Assembly (NCBI GenBank): GCA_018907035.1
Contig: JACCIC010000062.1
Coordinates: forward strand, 1,018,501-1,082,500
Length of the DNA stretch: 64,000 nt
Source of the DNA: Sycobia sp. Sy_11
Lineage: Eukaryota; Arthropoda; Insecta; Hymenoptera; Epichrysomallidae
Reading direction: 5' to 3'
The translations under genes and the position numbers were made by a program. Numbering within the stretch: the stretch's first letter is position 1; every line of letters begins with the position of its first letter. Shown here piece after piece: positions 23,816 through 35,452 of the stretch. The notes under the pieces are model-generated. The model saw only the letters and a list, made by a program, of their open reading frames with translations, did not search any database and was not told the DNA's origin.

Positions 23816-24045
23816 TTGCGATATCGCCGTGCGCGAGAGAGAGAGAAGGAGCGAAAGCATCATAGATAGATGTATCGTGAGAGTGACAAGCGCGCGCGCG
23901 AAGATTGTAATTATTCCAAATATCCGTAAAGCGGCGCTCTTGTCACCTGATCTAGATATTAGTTATAGATATATCCTCTCTCGCATCCTGTGTGTGTGTA
24001 ACGTGCGATAGATAAACGCGGGTGCAATATAGGTAGGGTTAGGCA
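23816..24045. promoter_or_regulatory. GC-richer island with GA and CG runs, function unknown
   Basis: In an AT-rich context this stretch has GAGAGAGAGA (23835), a CG-alternating run (23890-23900), and many CpG dinucleotides up to 24020. GA runs bind GAGA-type factors in insects, so a regulatory role is possible. No TATA box or initiator is obvious. The 149-codon open frame across 23562-24011 shows no family feature. Confidence 0.25.
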
Positions 24046-24305
24046 ATAAAATTTATTATAATTTTATTTGTGAATAAATATATTTTTCTTTTTGATATTG
24101 AAATTTATATAATATGTCAATTATTTAACTTGTTATTTTTTTATCTAGATCCCGTTTTGTTAATCCGTCGGTTTCGCTCCTTTTCTTTTTAGGAATTTTC
24201 CTTATTAAAATAATTAATCTAAGAAAAAGGATTATAGGGATAAAAGTAAGTTTATGAATAATTTCGAAGAGCCCTACGGTCTACAAAGGTTAAGTGTAAA
24301 TTCAC

Positions 24306-24480
24306 TTAAGAGTGCTCCATACCGCGATCCCAGCGCCACGATGAACTATTAAAACGGAAATGAAAATGTGTAAATCGTAGATTTCGTTTGCGTCCTCATT
24401 TTACGTTTTACAATGTTGAAACAAATTTTATGCGAATCTTTGAAAAATTCTACAATTGAGGGTATCCCTTACTGCTTTCA
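24306..24480 (+). repeat. Diverged repeat shared with 12290-12470
   Basis: This is the partner of the minus-strand copy at 12290-12470. The motif TTAAGAGTGCTCCATACC at 24306 also occurs inverted at about 32602-32585. Confidence 0.6.
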
Positions 24481-24700
24481 TAATATGTTTCAAAGTTACT
24501 TTAAAAAAATAAGAAAATGTTTATCTAACTGTCGTCTGCACTATAGACATCCCCGCTTTGCAGTAACATTAAATAACAACAAATATTATAAATTTTATAC
24601 GTATAGTACAGATCAAACTTGGATAGCCCCGGATGTAGAATTGAATAATGAATCGAATGAACTTTGTTTCATCTTTTTATTCATAGAATTGAGGGAGTAA
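24413..24700 (+). pseudogene. Open frame, possible relic of a pickpocket/ENaC-type channel exon
   Basis: A 95-codon open frame starts MLKQILCESLKNSTIEGIPY. The N-S-T-I-x-G-x-x-Y pattern resembles the N-terminal conserved stretch of insect pickpocket sodium channels (N-S-S-I-H-G-x-x-Y). The transmembrane segment that should follow is not present, and the later residues do not fit the family. The related sequence at 12290 has stops. It may instead be transposon-derived. I would not use this as a functional call. Confidence 0.2.
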
Positions 24701-24864
24701 AACGAAATATAAGATTTTATTATGGTTATAATGCAAGTTGTCAATTCTGTAGATAAAAAATGAGAACTTTAATTTCTGATTTTTTGAATAGGTGGCGCTG
24801 AAGAAAATATTGAATGCCGTATAAATCAAATAAAGAATTATGAAGCCTGGTGCAGAAAAAAAAA

Positions 24865-24884
24865 ATATATATATATATATATAT
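24865..24884. repeat. (AT)n after an A-run
   Basis: A ten-unit AT repeat follows a poly-A stretch. The antisense open frames here are artefacts of it. Confidence 0.85.
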
Positions 24885-25239
24885 GCACATAAATACACAC
24901 ATGCATACATACATGCATGCAAACACATTGCAAACATAGTAACGTAATACGGAAATTTGAAATTATACGGAGGTCCGAGATGTACGAGCTTGAGCCAATA
25001 AATATATATAAAAATATAATAGGAAAGTAATTGTTCTTTTCCTAACCTAAAGGATATATAATATTTATGTAGGCAAAAATGTTATTATTGCCTACGCAGA
25101 TTTAATATTTATATACATCCTAAAAATTTTTTATAATCGTTTTTTATGACAACTAGAGCACTTTAATTCCCAAAATTTCAAACATTTTTATTTTTTTTGC
25201 AGGATAGTCTTTTAGCTACGATTAACACTCATAATTTTA

Positions 25240-25960
25240 GGAGGAAATGAGAGTCTTGAGTATTCACAACGTGTAATTGATGCATTTGAGTTATTACTCC
25301 GATATGCACTCCTATTATATAAAATGGATAAGAAAAAGTAACGTGAAAAGAATATATAATTTTTAATTCAAATGTAAAATATCATAAAACCATCATTATT
25401 TTGGAATGTAGAAGAGTATGATTGTGTATTTATAGTACTGAATTTTGTATAAGGAGTAAGTACAACTCCTAAATTAATATATCATATTATATTATAAATA
25501 TTTAAATATATAGTTATCTGTGTAAAGCAATTTTTAAATTTATTCTTATATTACACATCATTATACAGTGATTGGCACTTTGTATCATTTATACAATTTA
25601 TATAATAAACAGCTTTTATAGAAACTTTGTGTAAGAAAACTGTTACAGAATCAAATATTAAAATAATTTTTAATGAAGTAACACTATTTGACAATAGCAC
25701 TTATATATTAGAAATTACTATCTTTTTCAATAAGTATCTTTTCAATAGTTTCATTACTATCTATTCAATAGGTATTTATAAAAATTTTATTTTAAAATAT
25801 ATTCTTGTACGGCTAAAGTTTTCTTTAGTATTTCATACATTGTAATTTTTTGGAATAAATATGTCAGATTAAATAAAGTCGATATGTCAAAATACAAAAA
25901 TTATACATATATTCCCGCCAAAAATATCACGATATATAATATAGAAATATTTTTTGTAAA

Positions 25961-26009
<49 letters not shown>

Positions 26010-26300
26010 TTTCAATAATTATAATGTAGAATATAATATGCCATTATATTTAGAAGCTGTACTTGCTCTCTATGTACAAACCAATCCTATTAAATATACA
26101 ATCATACTGTTCTGCTTACTTTCCCAGAAGATGGTGATTTTATATTTTTCATTTAAAGTAAAAATTATATTTTCTTTCCACTCTAATTTTTCACTATTTT
26201 GCATATTGGATACCTTGCAACTAAAATAATAGTTATCTTTGTTGCATTAACATCAGATTATATCTATAATATTAATATTATCACTTACGAACAATCAAAC
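25240..26300. repeat. Inverted pair of a dispersed repeat (copies B and C)
   Basis: Copy B (about 25240-25500, plus) and copy C (about 26300-26030, minus) are inverted relative to each other and both match copy A at 10340-10640. They are separated by about 530 bases that hold the short open frame at 25627 and a (TA)n at 25964-26006. The layout could be a transposon with long inverted termini or two independent insertions. Confidence 0.5.
25964..26006. repeat. (TA)n microsatellite
   Basis: About 43 bases of alternating TA. Confidence 0.95.
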
Positions 26301-27011
26301 CGCCCCCTTCAAAACTCTAATTTATCATTATTTTTATAATTATTTATACTTTAAATGACCCTTTAAAATTAAAAATAAAGAAGGCCATACGTATTATACG
26401 ATTTGTTTAATTATTAATACGTAATAAATTAATATGTTTGTACTATTACCTTATTTTTATTTTCTTTACATATAAGAATCTTATTATATAAATATAAATA
26501 CTTCATACCCTCGTGTCCCACTCTGGGGAAGGGGAGATGAAGCAAATTGTCTTTTGGGAAGCTTTACATTTTTGATGAATTTATTTAATAAGTTTTTTCT
26601 TCAAAAATAGCACCTTAAATTATAGGTTTTTGTCTATCACTTGCACATTGAAATTTAAAATAACTGAACTTATTTGAATTTTGGGTGCCCGGCATGTCTC
26701 GTCTGTATATAACCGTTTGTCTCTACTTTTTTAATGAAATATATACTGATATAAATTATAAATATATTAATTTGCCATTAATAATTAATAATTTCTATTG
26801 AATTATTGTTTACATGTTTATTTAATTAATCATTAAATTACAATTATTATTGAAATAAAATTTTAATTAGCTATTATTTTTAATTCATAAAAAGTTAAAT
26901 ATGGAGATAATTACCATTCAGAAGAGAAAAGAATAATCCATTAGAATACATGACCAAGAATTGTATCAAGACCCATCTCCATTCATCAGGTAATCGTTAT
27001 GTTGATACCTG

Positions 27012-27014
<3 letters not shown>

Positions 27015-27065
<51 letters not shown>
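27015..27065. repeat. (TA)n microsatellite
   Basis: About 51 bases of alternating TA, abutting a GC-richer block. Confidence 0.95.
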
Positions 27066-27068
<3 letters not shown>

Positions 27069-27330
27069 CGGATCAGCTGTACGACATTTGTCGAGAGGTT
27101 GGGTCGACTCTATTCGGATTTGTGGTTCATTCGTTTAGAAAATCGTAAACACTCGCATGCTGTCTATCAAATCGTATACAATGCGATGTTGCCACTACTT
27201 TTTAGACGATTTTGCAAACAGTGTTGAACGAAGTGATAGAATCCACCAGCTGCCAGCGCAAGGATACGATTTGCGCGAACGTGGAGCGTGATGCCCGTAA
27301 TACAGTTATTGACCATATACTCAAATAAAT
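27066..27330. other. GC-richer unique block, unexplained
   Basis: Base composition changes sharply after the TA run. Short inverted motifs such as AAAATCGTAAACA and the complement of TTTGCAAACAG-like sequence occur. No frame or family recognised. Confidence 0.35.
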
Positions 27331-27465
27331 GATTCCTTTATCTGATCATTACAGTTTTAGTATGACAAAGTAATTCATCAACACAAGCTATTGCATTAAT
27401 TAAAAATAATGATTAATTAAATTTTCATTTCATTGAAAATTGAAAATAATACCTTATTAAAAATA

Positions 27466-27471
<6 letters not shown>

Positions 27472-27514
<43 letters not shown>

Positions 27515-27595
27515 AAAAATTAAAAAGTAATTATAAATTATTACAAGTTAATTAAAAAATATCTCAACCCTGAGATATGTATACCTAAGGGTATA

Positions 27596-27656
<61 letters not shown>
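27472..27656. repeat. Two (TA)n microsatellites
   Basis: Runs at 27472-27510 and 27599-27656 are separated by about 90 bases of AT-rich sequence. Confidence 0.95.
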
Positions 27657-27660
<4 letters not shown>

Positions 27661-27670
27661 GTGGATTCAT

Positions 27671-28152
27671 AAATATTTTTATCGGTCTTACAGCCTTTAT
27701 ACAATAAAATATTATACTAATGGAATAACAGTCATACTCTCCTAGTTTATAGTAACCCCCATAAAATTGAAAATACAAATTTCTAATAACACATAAAGTA
27801 AAAAATCAGATAAATTAAAAATTAAAAATTAAAAATAATACAAATAAATTAATCTATATTCTTTGTTAATAAAGGAGAATCTGATTTCCCCCACCAGCTT
27901 AAATTTAAATTTACTTTTTATTTCCGACCTTTTGAACAGTTCCGGTTCATCTTCAAGGACTAAACTCTAATATAACTTACTTAATTCTAACTTTTTTATT
28001 TATTTTTTATTTAATTTATATTTTATTTTACTATTTAGTTGTAATATCTATTTCAGATTCTACGGTGGTGATTATAAATAAGGACTGCCCGATACTCATT
28101 ATATTAGTATATTATATTATTGTAAAAAAACTGTAAGACCAATAAAATTTTT
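27671..28152. mobile_element. Non-autonomous TIR element
   Basis: Imperfect inverted repeats of about 45 bases (27672-27716 and 28104-28152) share GGTCTTACAG and ACAATA blocks and bound a 480-base interior without coding signal. A diverged copy of its left part is at 18265-18500. A target duplication could not be defined. The class is unknown. Confidence 0.65.
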
Positions 28153-28329
28153 TATCAATTTACAGTCGAATTCTCTACCTTTTCAGCTGAAGCATTTGCT
28201 TCAGATATATGTTAAATACTTCTTGGTATCAGATATGCTCAATCCACTCGACACAGCTCCATCTTATATATGTGCATATTCCAAATGTGTACTAAATTCA
28301 CAGTACAATCTCAGCGCCAATAATTAAGA

Positions 28330-28480
28330 AGTTAATGAAATGAAGTATAAACTCATAAAATTCAATAAATCAAGAAAAGAAGTAAAAATAGAAGTCTTAA
28401 GGACATCTGCTCATTCAAACAGCACTGAAAATCGTATTGCCAGCAAAGCAGCCAAAGAAGCAGTTCTAATACAGTGTAAA
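28330..28480 (+). pseudogene. LINE RNase H C-terminal fragment
   Basis: The plus strand reads KEVKIEVLRTSAHSNSTENR followed by ASKAAKEAV. This matches the late RNase H motif (W-V-x-x-H-S-G-I-x-G-N-E-x-A-D-x-L-A-K-x-A) of I-type LINEs with several losses. It is a short, isolated relic. Confidence 0.4.
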
Positions 28481-29142
28481 AAATAAAATATCACAACGCC
28501 GCGAATATGTTAATACGAAAAAGAATGGCACAACATGCGATAGAAATATATTGTAATAACATATGGATAGAGGAAAAAAAACAATAAAGACAAATTTTTT
28601 TCGAACCAAGTTAAATTTTACAATAATAGTTATTTATTTTTGAAAGTTCTTAATATTCTAAAAACATATCAAACTCGCCTAGTTATTTTGCTTTTCTTAA
28701 AAAATTTATTATAAATGTATACTTAGTCATTAGTTTTATTTTTTAAGTAGTTAAAAATTGAATAAATTTTTATTATTTATTAGACCAAATTTCTGAATCT
28801 AAAATTTATGTTCCTCGAAAAAAGTTCTATTTTCGTAACATAGATGGGGGCTACTCTGTGATTTTATCACCAAGCCACGTAGAACCTAAACTTACTAGTG
28901 AATGTATCTTTTTATAAACTGTTCTATATCATATTTAATTTTAAATAAATGAAATATACAAATTGGTTTTTAAACGTAGTATTTTTATTATTTATAGTTA
29001 TTGTATCATTTTCGTATTGTAATTAAATTTTTGGTCATTCTTACTGTTGAAGGTTGAAATTTTAATTGCAATATTTATTATAAAAACTAAGTAAGGAAAA
29101 ATGATAATGAAAAATCAACTATGACTCTTAAAATATTAATAT
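28481..29142. other. AT-rich intronic DNA
   Basis: No gene recognised. A stretch near 28645-28690 resembles part of the 46.7-47.6 kb tandem repeat unit. Confidence 0.4.
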
Positions 29143-30335
29143 AAAGATCTTATTTAACCTATAATTAAAAAAAATAAAAATAATTAAGCATAAATAAATA
29201 AAAAAGTGTTAAAAACCTATTTTTAAAACAATGGTTAACAAATTTTTAACAAAATTGTAATAATTTTATTTATTAAAGCTAAGGAATTCGTGAAGAGGAT
29301 AAAGGAATTGTTGGCTCTTTTCTCAATAAAAACGAGAGATGTCGCGGAAATGCAACAACTTGCCTCGGGATAAAAACCCTCACGATTAGAGGGAAAAGCC
29401 GGGGCAAGCCTATTCTTTATTAAACTATGTAATATAATATTTAATATAAATTTACTTACAATTATTAATCGAATACAAACAATCTTACAACTAGTGAACG
29501 TTCACACTTAAAACGATAACGAAACCTTATAAAATCTGGCCGCCGCTGGTTTAGTCTCGTCCAGGGAGAAAAAACCGGGCGAAGGGAGCGCAAAACCTAC
29601 GCACGCTGCGCGCCCCGACGTCTCGGGTGACTAACGCTACGGTGCCGGGCAGCGAAATTTTGCTGCCACGAAATGCGCTCGCCTTAGAGCAGATTGCACT
29701 CAGCAAACACAGCTCTCACAAGAATTAACACTGCTTAAATTAACACTTACAATCACACAATAATCAAACAGAGTTCGGTAGAATCTATGAATATTAAATG
29801 TCGCAAAAACTAAAATGTCGCACACACTCTTTGTGTTACACACCGAAAAAATACAAACTAGTATCGCTTAAACTCGACTGTTCGTACCGGCGATCACGTC
29901 AACAATGCCAGTCGTGACGCGGCACGCAAGCCACTTCGTCTCGAGAAACCCGACGCGACGGCGGCGAGCCGGCGGATTTATTATATAATCGTAGCGCAGA
30001 TATAAACATTTCCACCCCTAATACGCGGAAGTCGTAAACCCGAACAAATTTAATTAAACGGTAAAAAAGAAATAACAGAAAAATTTAACTAAAAGTTAAC
30101 ACATAAAACTCTGCCCAGAAAATATTAAATATGAAAAATACAACGATCTTATTTAACCTATAATTAAAAAAATAAAAATAATTAAGCATAAATAAATAAA
30201 AAAAATGTTAAAAACCTATTTTTAAAAAAATGGTTAACAAATTTAATTATACGGTAAAAAAGAAATAACAGAAAAATTTAACTAAAAGTTAACACATAAA
30301 ACTCTGCCCAGAAAATATTAAATATGAAAAATATT
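29143..30335. repeat. 191-bp tandem duplication interrupted by an insertion in one unit
   Basis: The intact unit (30144-30335) is an A half and a B half. The other unit has its A half at 29143-29247 and its B half at about 30046-30143, with about 800 bases between. The A and B halves of both units are nearly identical. The intact unit shows the uninterrupted A/B junction. Confidence 0.85.
29248..30044 (-). mobile_element. GC-rich insertion flanked by AACAAATTT, possible solo LTR
   Basis: The 9-base AACAAATTT occurs at both edges (about 29239-29247 and 30045-30053) and once in the uninterrupted unit, as expected of a target duplication. Read on the minus strand, the insert has a TATATAAT box at about 29988-29980, a GC-rich stretch downstream, and an AATAAA at about 29422. 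That resembles promoter plus polyadenylation signal within one LTR. No open frame was found. Typical LTR ends (TG...CA) are not clear, so it could be another non-autonomous element. Confidence 0.45.
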
Positions 30336-30453
30336 AAAATATAAAATATAAACAAATTATGCTCCAATGAGCAAAAACATCCGACTAAGTTTAGGTAATC
30401 TGCAGGTATCCCCGCTAAAAGGATCGATTCAATTTCAGGTAACTTCAATTTCA

Positions 30454-30454
<1 letters not shown>

Positions 30455-30497
<43 letters not shown>
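30455..30497. repeat. (TA)n microsatellite
   Basis: About 43 bases of alternating TA. The antisense Ile-Tyr frame here is an artefact. Confidence 0.95.
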
Positions 30498-30499
<2 letters not shown>

Positions 30500-31375
30500 A
30501 TATTTGGAACACTGCATCAGACAAATGACACAATCTTTATTCGAATTTGTTTTTTAAATTTTGTAATATAAATCGATAAAAACAATTGAAATTTGTTTTC
30601 AAATATTATATAATTTTTATTAATTTATTATTTTCCAAAATACGCTTATTTAGAATAAGTAATTTAAAAATAATTTAATAAAATAAACAAAATAATCTAT
30701 TTTAGATAAATATCAAATAATGATTTAATTATTTTTTTAAATTACATAATTTTATATTAAGAATAGTCTAGAGTGCCATTATGTTCCATATAATTAGTAT
30801 TCTTATATTCTTTACCCGATAGAATCAAGTACGATTCTGTCAAATTATAGATTACCATTCCAATTTTAGATTATAAATACAGATTTATAAGATAAAATTG
30901 TAAAAAAAAATAATACAATAAAAATGTAATTGTAAATAAAAAAGTGCACGGCAATCCTGACAAATTCAAATTTATTTAGATAATACGCAAAACTATAAAA
31001 ATTTAATATTTTTATTTACTACTTTCATATTATAGCATTGCAATAACAAAACTAATATTTTATACATAATGCCAATAAAATGAAAATATTGAATTTCTTT
31101 ATATCTAAAAATTATACGTGTAAAGAATGTCAACTTGGTTTTCTATAAAATGGCGAAGAAAAATTCCTTAGACTACATTCCTGGTACTAAAAAATAATTC
31201 CAAATTTAAGTGTACAAAAAAGGAGTTATAATGGCTAATTTATTGCGCAAGAATAGATTAAAAGTAGAATTTCACAGGAATACTGAAAAATTAGAAACAA
31301 ATCAAGGAATGAGCAACAGCTGAAAAAATACTTTCAAAACTTTCAGAACAGAATCGAAAATTAGCGTTGTACATC
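30498..31375. other. AT-rich intronic DNA
   Basis: No gene or clear repeat seen. Confidence 0.5.
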
Positions 31376-31740
31376 ACCTCGTAGACATCTAATAATTTTG
31401 AGTAGGCTGAAATCTAGTCACTACGAACGAAAAATAATTGAACTGTTATGGTTATAAAATAGACACATCTTAGAATGAAAAATGTCAACATTGTTATAGT
31501 AAAATTAAGAAAAAGGTATACACTAGGTCTTTTTATTTTTATCTAGTAAATAATAATTTTATTTCAAATGCAAGTTTTAATTACTATACTGCAAAAAATT
31601 AATATTTCTAGAATAATAATTTATTATGTTATTTGTTTAATAAAAAATAATTTAATAGAATACATAAACTAACAGTTTGAAAGAATTATAAAATAATAAA
31701 GTCTATTGTGTATTGGATTTTGTCATCCTAAAAATTAAGT
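31376..31740 (+). repeat. Diverged copy of the left end of the 34074 element
   Basis: Blocks such as AATCTTAGAATG-like, AAAATTAAGAAAAAGG and AATAATAAAGTCT occur in the same order as in 34079-34440. This copy is older and lacks a recognisable right end. Confidence 0.6.
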
Positions 31741-32014
31741 ATAATAATTAATTTTACAATTGTTTACCTTAAAGAGACAATTTTGTATATCTCAATTTTC
31801 GAAAAAAAAAAATTAATTTGAAAATATTATTCGCTGTTATCTTTATCCTTATTTCAATATTCATAATTAAGAGATCCCATTCTATTCATTAATGAAATAA
31901 TTAATATCATTTAATTTTTTATCATTTTTTTTGTAACATTCCATAAACCAATGTTTCGTATAAAATTGTGTAAATTATTGGTAAACAAGTTTTGATATAA
32001 ACTCAATATGAAGT

Positions 32015-32017
<3 letters not shown>

Positions 32018-32084
<67 letters not shown>

Positions 32085-32280
32085 CGTTTGCGACCACCAC
32101 GGCCCTTGTCATTTTTGAGTAAGTAATTTGGTTAGAAATTAGGAGTATGGAGATTATATATGTTAATGTGTGTGTAGATACGCATACATATATGCGTATT
32201 TCAATCAAACGCTGGATGTCGAGCTGATGTTTCTTTATTACTGCTCGTCTCATAGTATCCTTATCTTCTACACTTAAATA

Positions 32281-32341
<61 letters not shown>
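32018..32341. repeat. Two long (TA)n microsatellites
   Basis: Runs at 32018-32080 and 32284-32341 flank about 200 bases of mixed sequence. The antisense frame at 32080-32367 is an artefact. Confidence 0.95.
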
Positions 32342-32344
<3 letters not shown>

Positions 32345-32439
32345 AACTTCTTGTGACAAATGATCAACTACTCCGCTACTTATTTCATAAAAATATTATA
32401 AAATATAAATTTTGTATGGATCATTTATAATTTACATAT

Positions 32440-32720
32440 TTAACTTGGGCTACTACGGCCCTGATTAATACTAGAACAATCGATAAAACAGAACAGGATT
32501 TTTCGTACACTTCGAGTTCCGTAAGCTTCCACAGTATATTAAAAATCAGGCGCTTCAATCGATTTTAACTTCCGTCAGAGGTATGGAGCACTCTTAATTC
32601 ATTGAGGGACTTTTCTCCTCTGTTAATGGGAACTTCATATCGGGTAGATATTCAATTGATATAACAAATAATTTCAGGGACGTATCTCCCTCTAGTGTCT
32701 AAGAACCCTGTTACAATATA
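32440..32720 (-). repeat. Dispersed repeat cluster
   Basis: The minus strand of 32512-32455 matches 8286-8352. The motif at 32585-32602 is the complement of 24306-24323. The block ends near AGGGACGTATCTCCCTCTAG. It is probably an old transposon end of unknown class. Confidence 0.45.
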
Positions 32721-33409
32721 TAATAATAAAGTTATACATATTTAGATAACTCAATTTTCTAGATAAATCATAATTTTTATATATTTTTTATGACTTTCAC
32801 CACGGCTATTAAAATTCCTATAACAATTACTACGATATTCATAATCAGTGTCTTAAATTAAATTTAATATAAATATTAAAATGTTCTCTAGCAAGCGGAA
32901 ACCTTTAGGATTTGGAACCCTCGATCCAGTAGGACCTTTTCCCTTACAAACGGCGTTGAAAGAATGATTTGTACATCGATAAAGTGATTCTTCACTCCGG
33001 TTTCGAAGTACAAACAAAGTGCAAAGGCGGTCAATAGCCCCTCAGTATGCCCATGTTATTACGCCAGTCAACCTCAGCGACAACCACTATGCATCGAATA
33101 AAAATCAATCTTACCTATATAGAGCGAAAAAAGACGGTTTGCTTTTACATCTTTTCACGAAACCAGTTGTGTCGAGTATTTGGAAAATAGTATATAGATA
33201 ATAAAACATGACTACAGAAGAAATATCGAGCATGGTTACAGTGTATACGTCATTATTTGAGAATGATATTCCCGGATGAAATATCGAGAAAACACTATTC
33301 TTCATTATTATCTTCAGGCAATATAGCCAACGAAAACTATCAAATACTTATTTTATAAACGCCCTGTGCAAACACGAACTAATACTTATACACTACGTTA
33401 TTTCCACTA
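32721..33409. other. Unassigned DNA
   Basis: Mixed composition. The 60-codon frame at 33019 has no family feature. Confidence 0.4.
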
Positions 33410-33819
33410 TTGGGAGGCGAACTTATTTCCGACCTTTTTTAATAGAAAAAGAACATTTATGATGGAAAATGGATACACGTGGCTTACTGACTACAACTGA
33501 CCACTGAGACCACTCTTTACATATTGCAAGCGATGGGACTTGTTCGCCATAACATTGTTAAAGCAATCGACAAGTTCTTCCTACACTATTTTTCAAATCA
33601 AAATAGTGCAAAAGGAGATTTCAAAAAAACGATTTATCACGATTCATTTTTTACTGATCAAAAACTTATAATGATTACACAAATGATTGCGCCTGTTAAC
33701 TGAATTTGAATGGTAAATGCCAAAACTAAAAAATAATACTAGATCCGACGCACCTGACTTTTCGTACTACTTATATCGCCATTTAAACGTGAAGGTCGGA
33801 AACTAAGCTCACCTTCTAA
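33410..33819. mobile_element. Mariner-type MITE, about 410 bp
   Basis: Terminal inverted repeats of about 25 bases (33410-33434 and 33794-33819) share the core TTTCCGACCTT and are flanked outside by TA on both sides. There is no transposase inside. The size and TA duplication fit a non-autonomous mariner derivative. Confidence 0.75.
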
Positions 33820-34073
33820 TAATACCTAATTATACTTTACATTAACAGAAATATCGTGTAGTGTCGTTTATGCAACATATGATAATGGGCTTCGTTTAAT
33901 TATCCGTTGAAGTGGTATTATATCGTATATAATCAAAAAGGCGGGTCCATTCTGTCTGCTTTCCAATCGATTACAATGAAATTTGGTATACTTCTATATA
34001 GTTTTTCAGTATAAACAATATTTCTGGAGAGAAGTTCAACGATTCCGTTGAACCTCATACAGGTACCCTGGTA
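33820..34073. other. Spacer between two TIR elements
   Basis: No gene or repeat recognised. Confidence 0.4.
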
Positions 34074-35452
34074 GAAATCTAACAATTTTTAATAGGCTGG
34101 AAAGTAGTTACTAGGTAGTAAAAATAGAACCAATCATTGTGGCTAGAAACAAGGCAAATCTTAGAATGCAAAATGTGCACGTTGTCAATAAAATTAAGAA
34201 AAAGGCAGAAACTAGGTTTAAAAACTAGTTAAAAACTAGGTAGAAACTAGGTTGTTTTTAACCTTGTTTCCGGTTAGTAAATGAGAAATTTATTTAACAA
34301 TTAATATTTCTATAATATTATAACATTATGTTGTTGATTTAATAAAAGAAAAATCATAAGATATGGAAATTAATAATTTTAAAAAATTACAAAATAATAA
34401 TAAAGTCTGCTTGTCATTCGATTTTATCATCTTATACGTATCATCTTATATGTATCAAAATTATACGTAATAAATTAGTTTTGGAAATATTTTTCTTTTA
34501 TTATTTAATATCTAAAATTTCGTATGAAGCAATTAATTAAAAAATTCTGTTCTTTAATGACTTATACCGTTCAAGTATTGGTAGTTAGTTAGTAATCCTA
34601 CCCTATTGATTTATAAAATAAATAATATCATTTGAAATTTTTGATATTTTATAAAATAAAATTAATTTTTTAAATTAAAAATCATGCTGAGTTCATAACT
34701 ATAATCCGTAACTTGATTTTATTGAGAGTGTTAATACGGCATATCTGATGATTTGCCACACCCACAAGTGGTAAAACATTATCTTGGTTAGTATATAAGC
34801 CCGATTATAACTTCCCATAAGTATAACATATATTGTATACGAATGTGTAAACTATTGTGAATGCGTTGTATATGTATTTAGATGTATAAGGTATATAGAA
34901 TCAACGTACTTATAAGTTACTTCAAAATTTTCTTGAACTTGATAAACATTTATAATTAATTAGTAAAATAGTGATTAAAGTCAATGAATTTATATAAAAA
35001 AGCATAATAACGATATCAATTTTTTAGCTAGGTTATGTGTTATATCTCGCTTAACCTTGTTTTAAGATAAAGTTTAGTCATAACCACACGCGCGCGATAT
35101 TCCATAACCAAAATATTAATTGCCCATTAACTAGGGAATAACTAGATGAAAAGGAATAAAACCAACCTATTTTCTATTTTTAAAAATAATTTCAGTTTCA
35201 ATAGATAAAATATACCTAGTTTCAAGTTAACTTTATTGGAAACGTAAAATATATTTGCTTCAAACTAACTATTATAGCTATTAAATACCGAAAAAATAGC
35301 TTGAAAAAATGTAACTATAAATCGGCCGGAATGACCGTAAAAAACGTTACATGTTTTCCTATTTACTACCGAACAAATATACCTTGTTACTAGGTACCTT
35401 CATTTGAAAATACCTTGTTTATACCTTAAAAATAGAATGCATTTCTACCAGG
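34074..35452. mobile_element. TIR element of about 1.38 kb, class unknown
   Basis: CCCTGGTAGAAAT (34074-34086) and its exact complement (35440-35452) bound the segment. Subterminal motifs of the type ACTAGGTA and ACCTTGTTT recur near both ends (34110-34265 and 35385-35425), as in transposons with clustered transposase sites. No open frame of note is present. A related left end is at 31376. No clear target duplication was found. Confidence 0.6.

Noticed and set aside
24031..24042. TAGGGTTAGG as telomeric repeat
   Set aside because: A single occurrence of TTAGG is not a telomere or an interstitial array.
32080..32367. Minus-strand frames rich in Ile-Tyr (also at 13964 and 30278)
   Set aside because: They are artefacts of (TA)n microsatellites.
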